DNA from: Aedes albopictus
Taxonomy: Eukaryota; Arthropoda; Insecta; Diptera; Culicidae
Assembly: GCF_035046485.1 (NCBI RefSeq)
Contig: NC_085138.1
Coordinates: forward strand, 66,952,580-67,016,579
Length of the DNA stretch: 64,000 bases
Reading direction: 5' to 3'
Shown: in pieces, positions 34,641 to 45,394 of the stretch
Layout: every line of letters starts with the position of its first letter
Position numbering within the stretch: the first letter of the stretch is position 1
The notes under the pieces: model-generated
What the model was told of the DNA's origin: nothing
What the model saw: the letters and a program-made list of their open reading frames with translations, nothing else
Databases searched by the model: none
Program-made: the position numbers and the translations under genes

Positions 34641-36504
34641 GTAGGAGAGAAAGAGAGCGATTTCTTGATGACGTCTTCGTGCAATGGAGTATTGCATGGT
34701 TCGATCATTTATTTGTCTTAGTGCATAGCAGAAATTTGGAATGTACTTTCTGCAACAGTCGATGAAAAATTCACAACAATAAATATTTGATACCTAAAAC
34801 GTATGCGACTCACTGAAAGCTGCGCTAATGCTATCGATCGCGGTCACCAAGACAATCTTTGTTTGTTATTTTGCTCGTATTTTATTTATATCCATCAATC
34901 TAATTTATTCGTTTCGGTCCATCCGAATGGCGCGGCACCACCCAACAACCACCCACAGCCACCCGAACCGAAACCCAACCCAACCAGTCAGCTGTCCGGT
35001 CCGCGCATCACCGCTGGCTGTGTGCGTGATCCTGATCCTGCCCGCACTGAGAGGAAATTTCATTTCAATTTCACTGGAAAAAGTCAAGTAACCGTTCGAA
35101 AATGATTTAATCAGTGAATTTACATGGATTAAGTGAAAGCCGCTTGAAAACATAGTGAGACTTCAAAGAAAAGTTATTGGAAATTTCGCACTGTATCGTA
35201 TTATAGATTGTATATGGTTGTCAAGTGGATTTTACTGCAGCCGATAGTATGCAAAATAGAAGCGTGTTGTTGTCACCCATCACTAACGAACCATGCATGA
35301 ATATGATAATGCCAATATGTTCTGTGATTTCCGATGTTCCCTTTCTTTCAATGGAACCATTTGGTGGTCTCCGATGTAACGGAGATGAACCAAATTTTTG
35401 AATGCTTTCAATCAGAAACAAAATTTATCAAAACTATGTAATGCCAAATATACTTAAAATCTTCTTAAACTACATATGATTTTGTAGTGAAAATTTTCAC
35501 TTAAATTCTATTGGATTTTTCCAGTGAAATATTTTCACTATCAAATAATTTGGGTTCCAAATGTTTAGTTAGATGGAAAAAATCTACTTAAGATTTCCAG
35601 TGGAATTAAAGTGAATTTTTCGCTCAGTGCGCGCGCACCAGACCAAGGTTTTTATATATTGTAAGGTTGAGCATGACGTTTAGTTTGTGGAGAAAAGCAG
35701 AGGAAGCGAAATTTCAAAGAAATTTGAGGTGGCGGGGGATTTGTTTTCAGAATTTCTCACGGTGAAAAAATAATGGCCGCTCAACCAGTTTTGATATCTA
35801 AGACTACCTTAGAATATGTAAATACCTTGGTAGGATGCACTTCAAAACTAGGCCCAGTTTCGCGACGAAACGCGGAAAGGCAGTATCCGCGATCAACTAG
35901 GTAAATATCCTATACGAACGTAATTTAAAACGAAAACCTTCGGCTGCCTCCCGCCCGTCTCTTAGCATCGCCATCGCTATCGAACCATGAATGGCAGTGA
36001 GGTTGGGTGCTATGCTCGATTAGCCACCTCCACCCAGCCCATGTACTCGGGTGGGTTTGAGTCGGCGTCGAAGCGCTGGGTATCCATGCCAGTTGTCCCA
36101 TTTCGATGGCGTATTACTTTAGGGGGAGGGGGGCAATCGGTCTTACGACTGATTCGCCATTCCGATTTAAATGTGGCAACACTGCCTGGCGTAGACTTTG
36201 GCCAGACCCACCCCCTTCGCCCCATATAGTCTACGTGGTTTAGGAACGGTCCCAAAACAGTATTTATGAGAATTTGGGATGGGCTGGATCATCATCACAC
36301 TCATACGTGGTTCGTTAGTGATGGGTGACAACTCTAGACTTTTTTTGCTTATATGTATAGCACGTTAGCGCCGCTCTTTCGTCGTTTTCTCTCACATTCT
36401 CTCTTACTTTCGTTCTCGTGGTGTGCTCCGGGCTGCGGCGTCAGTCGTGGCGGTCGTCGCGCACCAACTTAAGCAGGCTGTTACACCTGTCGCTCGGGTG
36501 AAAA
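34641..36504. other. Unassigned mostly unique DNA
   Basis: No gene is supported. Frames at 34803-35105 and 34828-35091 overlap each other in different phases and are Pro-rich from a CCAC-rich tract. 35460-35620 has 'agtgaaaattttcact' and 'agtgaatttttcgctcagtg', weak inverted-repeat remains. 35930-36300 is GC-richer with no motif. Confidence 0.35.
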
Positions 36505-36832
36505 ATGCTGGTCCGGATCACTAAATTGGCCATAATTCCGAAACGCCTTGACCGATCCGAATCATTTTCAATAGCAAACAATGCGGTAAAATTCCGGTTC
36601 GATTCGAGCTATAATCCGAAAAATCGGCCAATGGGAAGTGCCTTAAAAGTGAGTGAACTTATTTTGTTCACAGACACACATACATACACACATACAGACA
36701 TCATCTCAATTCGTCGAACTGAGTTGATTGGTATATGCGACTTGACCCTCCGAGCCTCCTATCGAAAATTTTTTTTTTGAGTGAACATATAGCCTTTCAG
36801 TTCACTTAGGTGAACGAGAAAGGCAAAAAACT
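36505..36832 (-). mobile_element. Fragment of the 'gcctttctcgt' inverted-repeat family
   Basis: On the minus strand this begins with TTTTTTGCCTTTCTCGTTCA, then 'ctgaaaggctatatgttcactc', and later 'cagttcgacgaattgagatgatgtctg' and a (TGTG/TATG) tract. The order matches 30446-30640 and 43826-43966. It extends to 'ggccaatttagtgatccgga' near 36515. Confidence 0.68.
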
Positions 36833-37690
36833 TCTGAAAGAATTTCTGAGGATCTCCAGGAGGCAACACTGAATCCTCCTGGACGAATTTCTGAAGGAAC
36901 TTCTGAAAGAATACCTAAAGGAACTCCTGTTGGAATAGCATAAGGAACTTTTGAAGAAATTACTAATTTCCAGCCCTTCTGCCACCTGGAGGCATCCTCC
37001 TGGAATTACTGGGGAGATTCTTGAAGGAACTCCTGGAGAGATTACTGGAGAACTACTGGAGCAATACCTGAAAGAACTACTATACTGCAGGAATCCTCGA
37101 AGGAACTCGGGGAATAGTTTCTGGAGGAATATCTGTAGGAATTCCTGAAGGAACTCCTAGAGAATTTCCTTAAAGAACTTCAGAAAAAAAATTGAAAAGT
37201 CTCCATGAGGTATTCCAAAGAAATTACACGAGAAATCTTCTGAGGAATTTCAGAAGAGATCCTTGAAAAAGTTCCAAGAAATTCCTGGGGAGATACCGGA
37301 AGGAACTCCAAAAGAAACTTCTGAAAGAATCTCTGGAGGAATCATTGAAGGAACTCCTGGAGAAATTACTGAACAAATTTCTTGGGAAATCTTCAAAGAA
37401 AATCCTTGAGGAATCTGTGAAGGAATCCCAGCAGGAATCCTTGTAGGAATTCCAGGAGGAATCCCAAAAGGAAGTCTTACTGTAGGAACCCTTGATGGGA
37501 CTCCTGAAGTGATCCCTGAAGGATTTTCTGGAGCAAACTTTAAAGAGCTTCCTAAATAAACGATAGGAGAAATTCCTGATTAAAAGTCTTGAGGAATATC
37601 TGAAGGAATTTCTGGACTAATTCCGTAAAAAACTACCTACTGTTCAAATTTCCGGAGGATCTCCTAGACTAATCTGTGAAGGACCCAGTC
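36833..37690 (+). repeat. 24-bp-type repeat field, moderately degenerate
   Basis: Variants of 'gaaggaactcctggagaaat' and 'ggaggaatttctgaaggaac' run with a spacing near 24 bp. Frames here are shadows of the repeat. Confidence 0.65.
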
Positions 37691-39004
37691 TACTGTCCGT
37701 AAACTATGTAGGCTCATGTTGAACATCACAGCCGCTACTCCCATTATTTTGTAGTGCATTTTGCAAAAATTTCCAGCCAGTGTGATTTTGCTTCATAAAA
37801 TGTTAATCATTATTCCTACTGAAACTGAACACATACACCCTCAGGCCAACCCTGTTTTCCAACTGTGTGGAGATGATGGCCAGGTTAGGTAGGAACCTCC
37901 GGCCTAGTAAAGGAGTGAAGCGAAAAAAAAACTCCACCACCACCATATGCAACTGCGGAAGACAAGGAGCGCGGCAGGAAAACCCATCGCCACCAGCACA
38001 TTCGAAACCGGCATCACAGCGTGTAAAATGTGGAACGAACTCGATGCACACTTCAGCTCAGCGCGCCCTCAGCGCTGGCTTCTGCTTGGCTGATGGCTGA
38101 TATGGTGATAGTAGGTATAGGTAGTGAGGAGAGCATCGTTCAACAAAGGCTGAAATCGAGCAGTTGAAGCAAATGTCTGTAAACAAGCATCGGTCGACGA
38201 CGCCGGGAGGGTGTGAAAATGTAGGGCGGTGGGGGTGGGCCTTGTGATGGTTGCTACTTCTATCGATTTTCCTTCGATTATACGCCATATCAGGTTACAT
38301 AATCAAACAAACGAGCTGCAGGCAGCCGGGAGTATGGAATCCGCCAACAGCAGAGCGCACACGGTAGGGTGTGAACTTGCTTGGGCAGGGTCCTAGTTTG
38401 GGCGCTTTCCGCTAAAACTTTTGTAAGAATTGGCTTGAATTTTGAATAAAAATTCATGTCTTTTGGCAATAAATTGATTGAGTTTCCTTCGAAAGCGACC
38501 AAAATTGCTTCCTCTGCCCAAATAGTCCCCACCCAACACCCTATTATCTTATTTTCTCCGGTGTGCTGCAGACACGGAAATCAGCGCCGAATGAGCGCTC
38601 GACTGGAAGAGATAATGGTATTAAGTTGTTGGGAGATTTCGACGTGGGAAGGTGCGCTGGCTGGAGTTTGTAGAGTTTAAGGCTAGGCAATTAGTGATAT
38701 GCAGCAAGAAAGTATCGATGAGGAGCGATAGCAGGTGAGAAACTTGTTCTATTGGCTGGTGGGATGAGGAATGTAAATCTTTATCTTTGAATGTAATGAG
38801 CGTTGGATGATTACATACTTATGAAGTAATGAGATTGATCATCGCATTTGCAACATAATAATGAAGTTTAAGATTAATCGCTATCCTACTTACTGGTGTT
38901 GCGAAAAGTCCTAACAGGTATCTTTCTCAACTGGAGCATCTTTAGTAAATTAATATATTTTATGCAATTCAGTATCATACTTGGTATCGTAATGGCCAAC
39001 TTTT
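37691..39004. other. Unassigned mostly unique DNA
   Basis: No mobile-element ends and no convincing gene are seen. Overlapping frames of 65-82 codons occur on both strands over 37800-38680. The lack of repeats makes this one of the likelier places for host unique sequence such as an intron or regulatory DNA. Confidence 0.35.
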
Positions 39005-39190
39005 CCAAACTGGTTCATAATGCAATTCAAATGAGTTGTATAATGAAAAAAATCATTGCATACAATTTTGTATAGAACTCGTTGTAAAACTCAATTTTGC
39101 CAGCACTCTTCGTATTTATCAAACTTGGCAAACCTCGTACGACTCGTATTGAAAAAATCAACTTTTTGCAACTCGTTACATAGGGGAAAT
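39005..39190. mobile_element. MITE with 'tgcaacgcgttgcaaaa'-type ends, copy 1
   Basis: The left part 'aactcgttgtaaaactcaat' and right part 'caactttttgcaactcgtta' are inverted. Internal 'agcactcttcgtatttatc' and 'cgtacgactcgtattgaaaa' match the second copy at 50335-50495. It is non-coding. Confidence 0.6.
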
Positions 39191-39344
39191 TGCTTATTCT
39201 CGGCCGTTTTGTTCTCTTAGTCTTTGGGGATTTTTTGAAACCTATAGAACTCAGAGTTTGTCTCAAATCCTTCCCAACAAAGCTGAATTGTATTGCCAAA
39301 AACCCCTAATGAGGAAGAGAACAAACCTGCCGATAATACCCATT

Positions 39345-39555
39345 GTCACCCTAAATCATAGTTTTCCAAACTGTGGGTCGTGACCCCCCAGGGAGGTCGC
39401 CGGCCTTCATCCAGGGGGTCGCGAGGGACAGTTGAATATTTTACTGTAACAGACAACAAATGAGGGAATTTCTATGGTGGGTCGCGAAAAGTACGTCTGT
39501 TAGCACAGGGGGGTTGCTCACCCGAAAAGTTTGGGAAACTATGGTCACCCCAAAT
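39345..39555. mobile_element. 187-bp hAT-style MITE with ~12-bp imperfect flank repeat
   Basis: The element (39357-39543) begins CATAGTTTTCCAAACTGTGG and ends AAAGTTTGGGAAACTATG. The phrase 'tttccaaactgtgggtcgtgac' resembles short hAT elements known in many animals. Flanks GTCACCCTAAAT and GTCACCCCAAAT differ at one base and are longer than the 8 bp expected of hAT, so the superfamily is uncertain. Confidence 0.62.
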
Positions 39556-39714
39556 AATATAGTTCAACATGTCATGACTCCACTGTTGATGCGTCTACGT
39601 ATTGTACGGCTTACAATTTTGTTAGCCATTAGCTAGAATCCAATGCTGACGCATTTCCCTCTCCTAACTGCCACGAGCAACAAACGACGTGCTGATTGGC
39701 CGACAATGGATCCG

Positions 39715-40410
39715 GGTCATTTGACCGAATGCCATTTGGCCGAATTCCGTGTGGCCGAATAACGAATAATGAACTTAAGTGACCATGCCACTGTACATTG
39801 CATCAATATAACGCGAAAGAACAGCCTATGATTCAAAGAAGGAAAAATCTTTGATAAAATATTGGCAGTTTCAACGCCAACTAAATCCCTGAAAGTCAAA
39901 ACTAGAAAGAATAGCATACACAGTAAAAAATGTTACATCGAGTTCGCTGTAATAAAATGACCTCCATCAACACAATTCTCCATCGAATTGTAAAATTACT
40001 GGTTGTCTTCAGTATGGGGCTTGCTTACAACTTTGCGTGCAAGAAATTATTTTATGTAAAATTGAGTGAAATTAAATGGAAATTTAAACGTTCTAATAAT
40101 TACGTCACGTGTACTTTCCAGAATTTCTTTCTTAACGATCGAGCATCTTTGAAACCCCCTCAATCATTCATCCATCAGCACGGGTCGCCTGACACCTTGG
40201 ATTGGGGTTCCCTGTTTGGTGGACTTTTACCTCCGGAACAGGGGGTCCGATGATAATATTGGTAGTATGTTAAAAACTTTCTCTGGATCCATCGATCATA
40301 ATTCGGCCAAACGACCCATTCGGCCCGATAGCATTCGGCCAAATGACGTTCGACCAAACGACATTCGGCCTAACGGCATTCGGCCAAATGGCCGGACACC
40401 GCCAGCAACA
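39715..40410. repeat. Two-module repeat family with 'attcggccaaatg' arrays
   Basis: Units like CATTTGGCCGAATTCCGTG (39720-39765) and their inverse, ATTCGGCCAAATGACG (40300-40395), bracket about 530 bp. Just inside the left array is 'agaacagcctatgattcaaagaagg', the partner module seen at 6770 and 10354. The block therefore belongs to the same family and shows its ends in inverted order. Confidence 0.6.
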
Positions 40411-41144
40411 CCACAGTAGTGTGTGCACGCGGACAATTTTCATCATTCTTCTCTGATGCATCGCCGAAGCGCCGGGCTGTCAAATCTAGGGAAAACGTCA
40501 GCCGATCAAAAACCATTCATCGACCTGACACGACACACATGTTTCGCATTGTCCCGTAGGTATATATAGACAACTAGAACAACGTAGGAACAAAAAAGCG
40601 GATCGTTAAAAATCCATATCGAGATAATTGGCTTTGCGTTCGGCATCGGGATTGGCATCATTTCGGTCTACGATGCAAGACTTCAACGTCGCACGTCGTT
40701 GGCTTTTTCGGGCGTTTCACTGAATCTACAGTCGGAATTCGTTACACAGATGTGTCACTTTACATCCACCGTTGTCTTTCAGTCAATTCAATTGATGCGA
40801 GGAAGTTATTTAATGGCCCCAACTATAGACAAAAAACGGAGCTAAATTGGGTAGTACCGTGCTCAACGAATACCAACTGTAGTAATCACTGACCCACCAG
40901 AAAGTGATGGCTAAAGCATGGAAGAGCGACAAAGACTTCAATGACCACGTGCACGTACATGTACTCCAGATCTGGAAGTCGTGGTATCTCAGTTACTAAA
41001 AGGAATAATATGTAGGGGAGGTTGAATGTAGCAGTTGAATGCTACTTTTAATGAAAGACAAGATTGTTGTTATAAAATATATCAAATCATGTGATTTTTT
41101 AGAACCCTTCAACATTAATTTCACTTTTGGACGGTTTCTTTGTT
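40411..41144. other. Unassigned DNA, no gene seen
   Basis: No frame above 60 codons with a domain, no inverted-repeat element and no tandem repeat was recognised. Confidence 0.4.
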
Positions 41145-41348
41145 CCAGAGCTGCCACATAACCTGTATTACGTACACGAATAAAATTGGCACCCCTTGGT
41201 TTAGTTTACTTTCGCAAAAGATTATATACGAACTATAAGCTTAAAGTACTATTTTTCTGAGACAACAAGCTTTTTGCATTGCCTTGCGATTCAAAAATAA
41301 ACGTGCCAGATTTTTTTCATATACAACTCTGTAATGTGGCAGCTCTGG
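41145..41348. mobile_element. 204-bp MITE, inverted CCAGAGCTGCCACAT ends
   Basis: CCAGAGCTGCCACAT at the left is the exact inverse of ATGTGGCAGCTCTGG at the right. No target duplication is evident. It is non-coding. Confidence 0.68.
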
Positions 41349-41870
41349 CTTGCTCACTGACAGCTGCCAATTACAATTAGCTCTTTCTATACATAAATAA
41401 AATACTTATAGTTTGTCTATTGTCTTCATTTTGCATGATTAATAATAATTTTATATAAGCTTTTTTTTAATAGTTTCCGTATATAAAAAGTGATGAAAAA
41501 TCGGACTTTGAATCTGTTTTAAATACATTAGCTTTAGCATAAGCATCAAGTGAGTCGCATAAATTCGTAGATAATACAGTCCTAAACTGCTGTTATGAGG
41601 GTTGCCTTATTTCCGTCCGCACTAAAACACACCACAATTGTATGTGGTATCGTAAAGCACGTTCCACTCACGTTACGGGACTGTTTTTTTCAGAAACTTT
41701 GTGATGTCAAAAATATCTTGAAAATGGCTGAAGAATTGAAAAAAAAACGCTGAAGGATATTAAATCATTGTTTTAAAAACCATTGGAAAAAATTTAATGC
41801 AATTATAGATTTCAGGAACCAGGTCCGCTCCACTTCCTAGAAGTTGTCAAACCGTGAAATTCTTTAACGA
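41349..41870. other. Unassigned AT-rich DNA
   Basis: Nothing recognisable was found; AT-rich runs dominate. Confidence 0.4.
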
Positions 41871-42790
41871 ATCTTTAAAAGGTCCTGAAAAGTCTTCAGA
41901 AAAAATGGTTAAAACATGTAGTAGTGTGATCTGAAAAAAAAAGATAAATTCTAGAAAGAGACATTGCTTCAGAAAACTTAAAATGAACACTTCCTGTAGG
42001 TGTTCCCTGAGAAAAATCACTAAAGAAACTCACTAACAAATACAGTATTGTTCTGATTTTATCACGCCCCTTTTCAAAAATGCTCTTAAAGATTGTACAA
42101 AATCTATATGCATATTTAATATTTTTAACGTTGCAAAACGCGCCTTCAACATTTATCTTAAAGAAGAGGGAAAACTCTTGTTATCAAATGTTACAGCAAA
42201 TAAATGAAAAATAAAAGACTGACGCGTGGAGGCCGTGATAAAATCGGAACATTACTGTATCTACTAATGACATTCAAGTATTTCCAAAGAAATCTTTGCA
42301 GCGAATGTAATAAGTATCTTCAGAAGAGAATATCTGTAGAGATTTCTGATGAAATCTCTAGAGAAATTCCTGGAGAAAATTTAAGATAAATGTGTTCAGG
42401 AATTTCTGAAGAAGTTTTAAATAATCTGAAGATATCTATATAGTAATTTCTAGAGTTATGTCTAGAGAAGTACTTCGGAAAATTTTAATTTTTATCATAA
42501 AATCTGTGGAATAATTCTTAAAGAAATATCTACCGAAATTATTTTTTCAATCTGCTGAAAAAAAAACATTCAGCAATCTCTGAAAATATTCCTGGAAAAT
42601 CTGATGAGAAAGACTTTTCCCTAAGTTCTCTGGAATTGTAAAAAAAATCATTGGGAATCTCTTAAAAAAAGTCATGGGAGAACTCCTAGAGTTATACCAG
42701 AAGGAATCGTTATCGAAATTTCTAATAAAAGCTCTTGAGGAATTACAAAAGACTTCATTCGGAAAATTTCTTCAGAATTCCAAGACAAAA
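41871..42790. repeat. Degenerate 24-bp-type repeat field
   Basis: Variants of 'gagatttctgatgaaatctc' and 'gaaattcctggagaaaattt' recur with frequent changes. Short frames here (60-76 codons) are repeat shadows. Confidence 0.5.
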
Positions 42791-42799
42791 TACTTACTT

Positions 42800-43045
42800 T
42801 CAGTCCTGGGCACCCACGGTTGTGCAGAGGGCCGAATTGAAAGATTTCCATCTTGGGCGTTTGCCAGCCATCGCCTTGACCAGGTCAAATTTCTGTCGAC
42901 TTGATTGATTTCGTTATTGAGGCTGCGCCGCCATGAGCCTCTGGGTCTGCCTCTGCTGCGATGTCCTGCTGGGTTCTAGTCTAACGCTTGTTTGCAGATT
43001 TCGTTTCCGCTCCTGCGTAGAGTGTGGCCGACCCACCTCCACTTT
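42800..43045 (-). pseudogene. 3' fragment of a LINE ORF2, broken
   Basis: On the minus strand the phrases WRWVGHTLRRSGNEICKQAL, then NPAGHRSRGRPRGSWRRSLN and, after a +1 shift, VKAMAGKRPRWKSFNSALC can be read, ending at a TGA at 42800-42802. This is the conserved C-terminal tail (GHTLRR, GRPR, SWRRS) found after the RT of many insect LINEs. A TAG interrupts it after KQALD and a frameshift follows NLTW. The clade is different from the RTE-like and L1-like elements in this window. Confidence 0.7.
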
Positions 43046-43432
43046 CGCTCCCGAATTTCTGTCGCTACGACTTTTGATTACATCGACGATGGAGCTCCAC
43101 GTTGGAGGCCACCAAGGGGCATGCAACTCTAAACTTTTACTAGTAATCGAAAATACTAGGAAATACTAGGAATACTAAGGAAATATTTTGAGCATAGCAG
43201 GCCGCTTGCTTTGATGCTCTAAGAGAAATGCGTTACTCTTGCTGATGAAATGTCACCTGCTTGCATAGGAACTCGAGTTCCAGTTCCAGACTGCATTATG
43301 GAGTATACCATTCGCGTTTTCTGGTGGGAGTTTGAAGTTTTGGGAGAGGAATACAATCATTTGTGAAGTGTTAAATTCTACTTTATTCATTTTCATATAA
43401 ATCGGCATTTTTTGGCTGCTTGGCTACACTTT
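43046..43432. other. Unassigned DNA upstream of the LINE insertion
   Basis: No gene is seen. The first 100 bp may be more of the LINE fragment, with its frame lost. Confidence 0.4.
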
Positions 43433-43523
43433 TTAACCTTCCTTTTGCATTACGTTGGCAGTAGCACGCTGACGTAGTGCACGATTTGGGTCAAAAATGA
43501 CCCTAATGCCAAAAGAGGGTTAA
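43433..43523. mobile_element. 83-bp TTAA-flanked MITE, hit by the L1-like LINE
   Basis: The element (43437-43519) begins CCTTCCTTTTGCATTA and ends TAATGCCAAAAGAGGG, with TTAA on both sides. The giant flanking repeat of the LINE starts inside it at 43450, so the downstream repeat (from 48659) has only its right part. The end style is like the piggyBac-like MITE at 96-219. Confidence 0.68.
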
Positions 43524-43825
43524 ACTCGTTCAATTGAAGAAGTTGAACCGTTCCTCGAGCCGTACGAATAATTCCTCGTGGTCCTGTTGGCAGTTAAGTG
43601 TAAACCCTTGCGCATGGATGATCCCTCCCGACAGCTTCAAAGTTGTACGCAGTTAGCGCGCACGACTTCGTAGTGGGAGGAAAGCTGTGCTCCCACGTCG
43701 TGCACACTTGCATCGTGCATAACATGACATCGGATCAGCGGTGTTGAGGAGATTCTCTAGCTACACGTATGGGTAAATCGCAAGTGGCATTTATAAACAC
43801 ATTTCTCCAATCCATTTTTTGCCTT

Positions 43826-43963
43826 TCTCGTACACTAAGTGTACTGGAAAGGCTATATGTTCACTCCAAAAATGACTTTTTGGTAGAAGGCCCGGAGGGT
43901 CGAGTCACATATACCAATCAACTCAGCTCGACGAATTGAAGTGATGTCTGTGTGTGAGTGTAT

Positions 43964-43966
<3 letters not shown>
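43826..43966 (+). mobile_element. Truncated 'gcctttctcgt' family element
   Basis: TTTTTTGCCTTTCTCGTACA, 'ctggaaaggctatatgttcactcc' and 'gaagtgatgtctgtgtgtg' follow in the same order as at 30446-30600. The element is cut off by a T tract at 43968. Its copy in the downstream repeat is at 49025-49175. Confidence 0.7.
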
Positions 43967-43967
<1 letters not shown>

Positions 43968-44003
<36 letters not shown>

Positions 44004-44135
44004 TTTTTTTATTTTAGGAGTCCAAAAATCTTCTAAAGACGCTGTGTGGGATTCGAATGTGCGCCTACCCACTAAAAACACTCTCCTAGTTCACCTCCAC
44101 CTTAAGGTCTGAGGTCACGCTCCTCGTGAGAGAGA
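43968..44135 (-). mobile_element. Probable SINE, minus strand, with long A tail (T tract on plus)
   Basis: A T tract on the plus strand (43968-44014, with two A) would be the tail. Reading leftward on the minus strand, CATTCGAATCCCACAC near 44055 resembles a tRNA B box, and 'gtgaactaggagag' near 44090 could be A-box DNA. The head is poorly conserved and the right end is not resolved. The second copy is at 49177-49335. Confidence 0.45.
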
Positions 44136-44404
44136 GAGGATTCTTCGATTTTGGAAACTTCAATCGTAATATCTCGAATATGAAGCCAAATATTACAATT
44201 TCCACAACACAATCTCTTCAAAATATATTTTAGAATAATAGTAAGTGCTCAACTTCCGCGCTAAGCAGACGTGTTTACAAGCACTGTCGTGAGCGGAAGC
44301 CGGACACCGGCTTTTTTGATTATTTCTTTAACCGAAAAGCATTCTTTTTCGCGAGTCGAGTGTAATCGCGAGTTTCGTATCACTTTCGACATCGTCGCGC
44401 GCCT

Positions 44405-45394
44405 ATGTCCGCGATGCAGCGCCGCGAAAACACATTTCGCATCGATTATGCAAATGTGCCGAAGATGCCATCTTCCGAGGTCGTCCACCGTTTCGTGGGT
44501 GAAACGCTTGGCATGACAAGGGATGAGGTGCTGCGGATCCAATACAGCCGCAACCTCGGTGTCGCCTTTGTGAAAGCCACATGCCTCGAAGTAGCGCAAA
44601 GAGTCGTAGCGAATAACGACAACAAACACGAAATCAACGTTGACGGTAAACCATACAAGTTACGCCTAACGATGGAGGATGGAGCAGTGGATGTGAAGCT
44701 GTACAACCTGTCCGAAGATGTCTCCAACGACAAAATTGTCAAATTTTTGGGCGCTTATGGAGATACACTTTCCATCAGAGAGGAGCTATGGGATGAGAAG
44801 CACCTCTTCTCGGGCCTACCGACTGGTGTTCGCATCATACGGATGATAGTAAAAAAAAACATCCCGTCTTACATCAGTATTGACGGTGAAACGACCCTCG
44901 CGTCGTACTTCGGTCAGCAACACATATGCAGATACTGCAACGAATCTGCACACAACGGTATCTCGTGTGTGCAGAACAAAAAACTGCTAGTACAGAAACT
45001 GGCGACAAGCAAAACCTCTTACGCGGAGGCCACTAAAAACCCGCACTCTGTACACACGAGCTCTGCACCAAAACCACTCTTGCCAAAACCACCGGTTCCG
45101 AAAGTGACTGGATCAAAACAACACAATCAGAAGTCTACGTCAACAGCTGCTGTGCAGCCTGCCGGCGGCGCAATGCCCCCTCCTATGAGCGTGGTGCAAC
45201 TAGGCAATGAGTGTTCACCGACAACTGAAAACGACGAAACCTGGACCAGAGTCACGCGACGATCTGCAAAAAAGACGGACGGCAACGAAACCGATTCTTC
45301 AGCATCTAGCAGATCGTCAAATATACGCCCAGCTGGCAAGAAGATGCGTTGCGATGCAGCGACCGACTCTCACAACTCAGATCCCCTCATCTAA
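44405..45394 (+). CDS. LINE ORF1, gag-like RNA-binding protein
   Basis: The 329-residue protein starts at the first ATG (44405; a second ATG lies two codons on) after a 167-bp leader. Residues about 60-160 alternate charged and hydrophobic segments as in RRM-like folds of Tx1-type ORF1, and CRYCNESAHNGISC (about residues 179-192) is one CCHC zinc knuckle, C-x2-C-x4-H-x4-C. The C-terminal third is Pro-, Ser- and Thr-rich and probably disordered. In this family ORF1 binds the element RNA and helps form the ribonucleoprotein. It ends with TAA at 45392-45394. ORF2 follows in the same frame with no other stop. The RRM-like reading is an inference. Confidence 0.85.
   Translation: MSAMQRRENTFRIDYANVPKMPSSEVVHRFVGETLGMTRDEVLRIQYSRNLGVAFVKATCLEVAQRVVANNDNKHEINVDGKPYKLRLTMEDGAVDVKLYNLSEDVSNDKIVKFLGAYGDTLSIREELWDEKHLFSGLPTGVRIIRMIVKKNIPSYISIDGETTLASYFGQQHICRYCNESAHNGISCVQNKKLLVQKLATSKTSYAEATKNPHSVHTSSAPKPLLPKPPVPKVTGSKQHNQKSTSTAAVQPAGGAMPPPMSVVQLGNECSPTTENDETWTRVTRRSAKKTDGNETDSSASSRSSNIRPAGKKMRCDAATDSHNSDPLI
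45392..45394 (+). promoter_or_regulatory. In-frame UAA between ORF1 and ORF2 (possible recoding site)
   Basis: ORF1 (from 44405) and ORF2 are in one frame and are separated only by this TAA, followed by GCC. The codons just after it (reading AVLFTSYNIATVNVN) already look like the start of an APE endonuclease, which argues that sequence immediately after the stop is translated. The mechanism is not shown. Confidence 0.55.

Larger units (their letters stand above)
43450..44237. repeat. Giant direct repeat, upstream copy (putative LINE TSD)
   Basis: This 788-bp segment is repeated at 48659-49438. Inspection shows base-for-base agreement apart from the T tracts: here 34 T then A then 8 T, there 25 T then A then 9 T. 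The last base here abuts the 5' end of the LINE and the first base of the second copy abuts its poly-A tail, the geometry of a target-site duplication. Confidence 0.85.

Noticed and set aside
34803..35105. Pro-rich 100-codon ORF as a gene
   Set aside because: It overlaps an 87-codon frame in another phase and an opposite-strand frame; the composition comes from a CCAC-rich tract.
44271..44629. 122-codon minus-strand ORF opposite LINE ORF1
   Set aside because: It is an antisense shadow of ORF1 and its leader with no recognisable domain.
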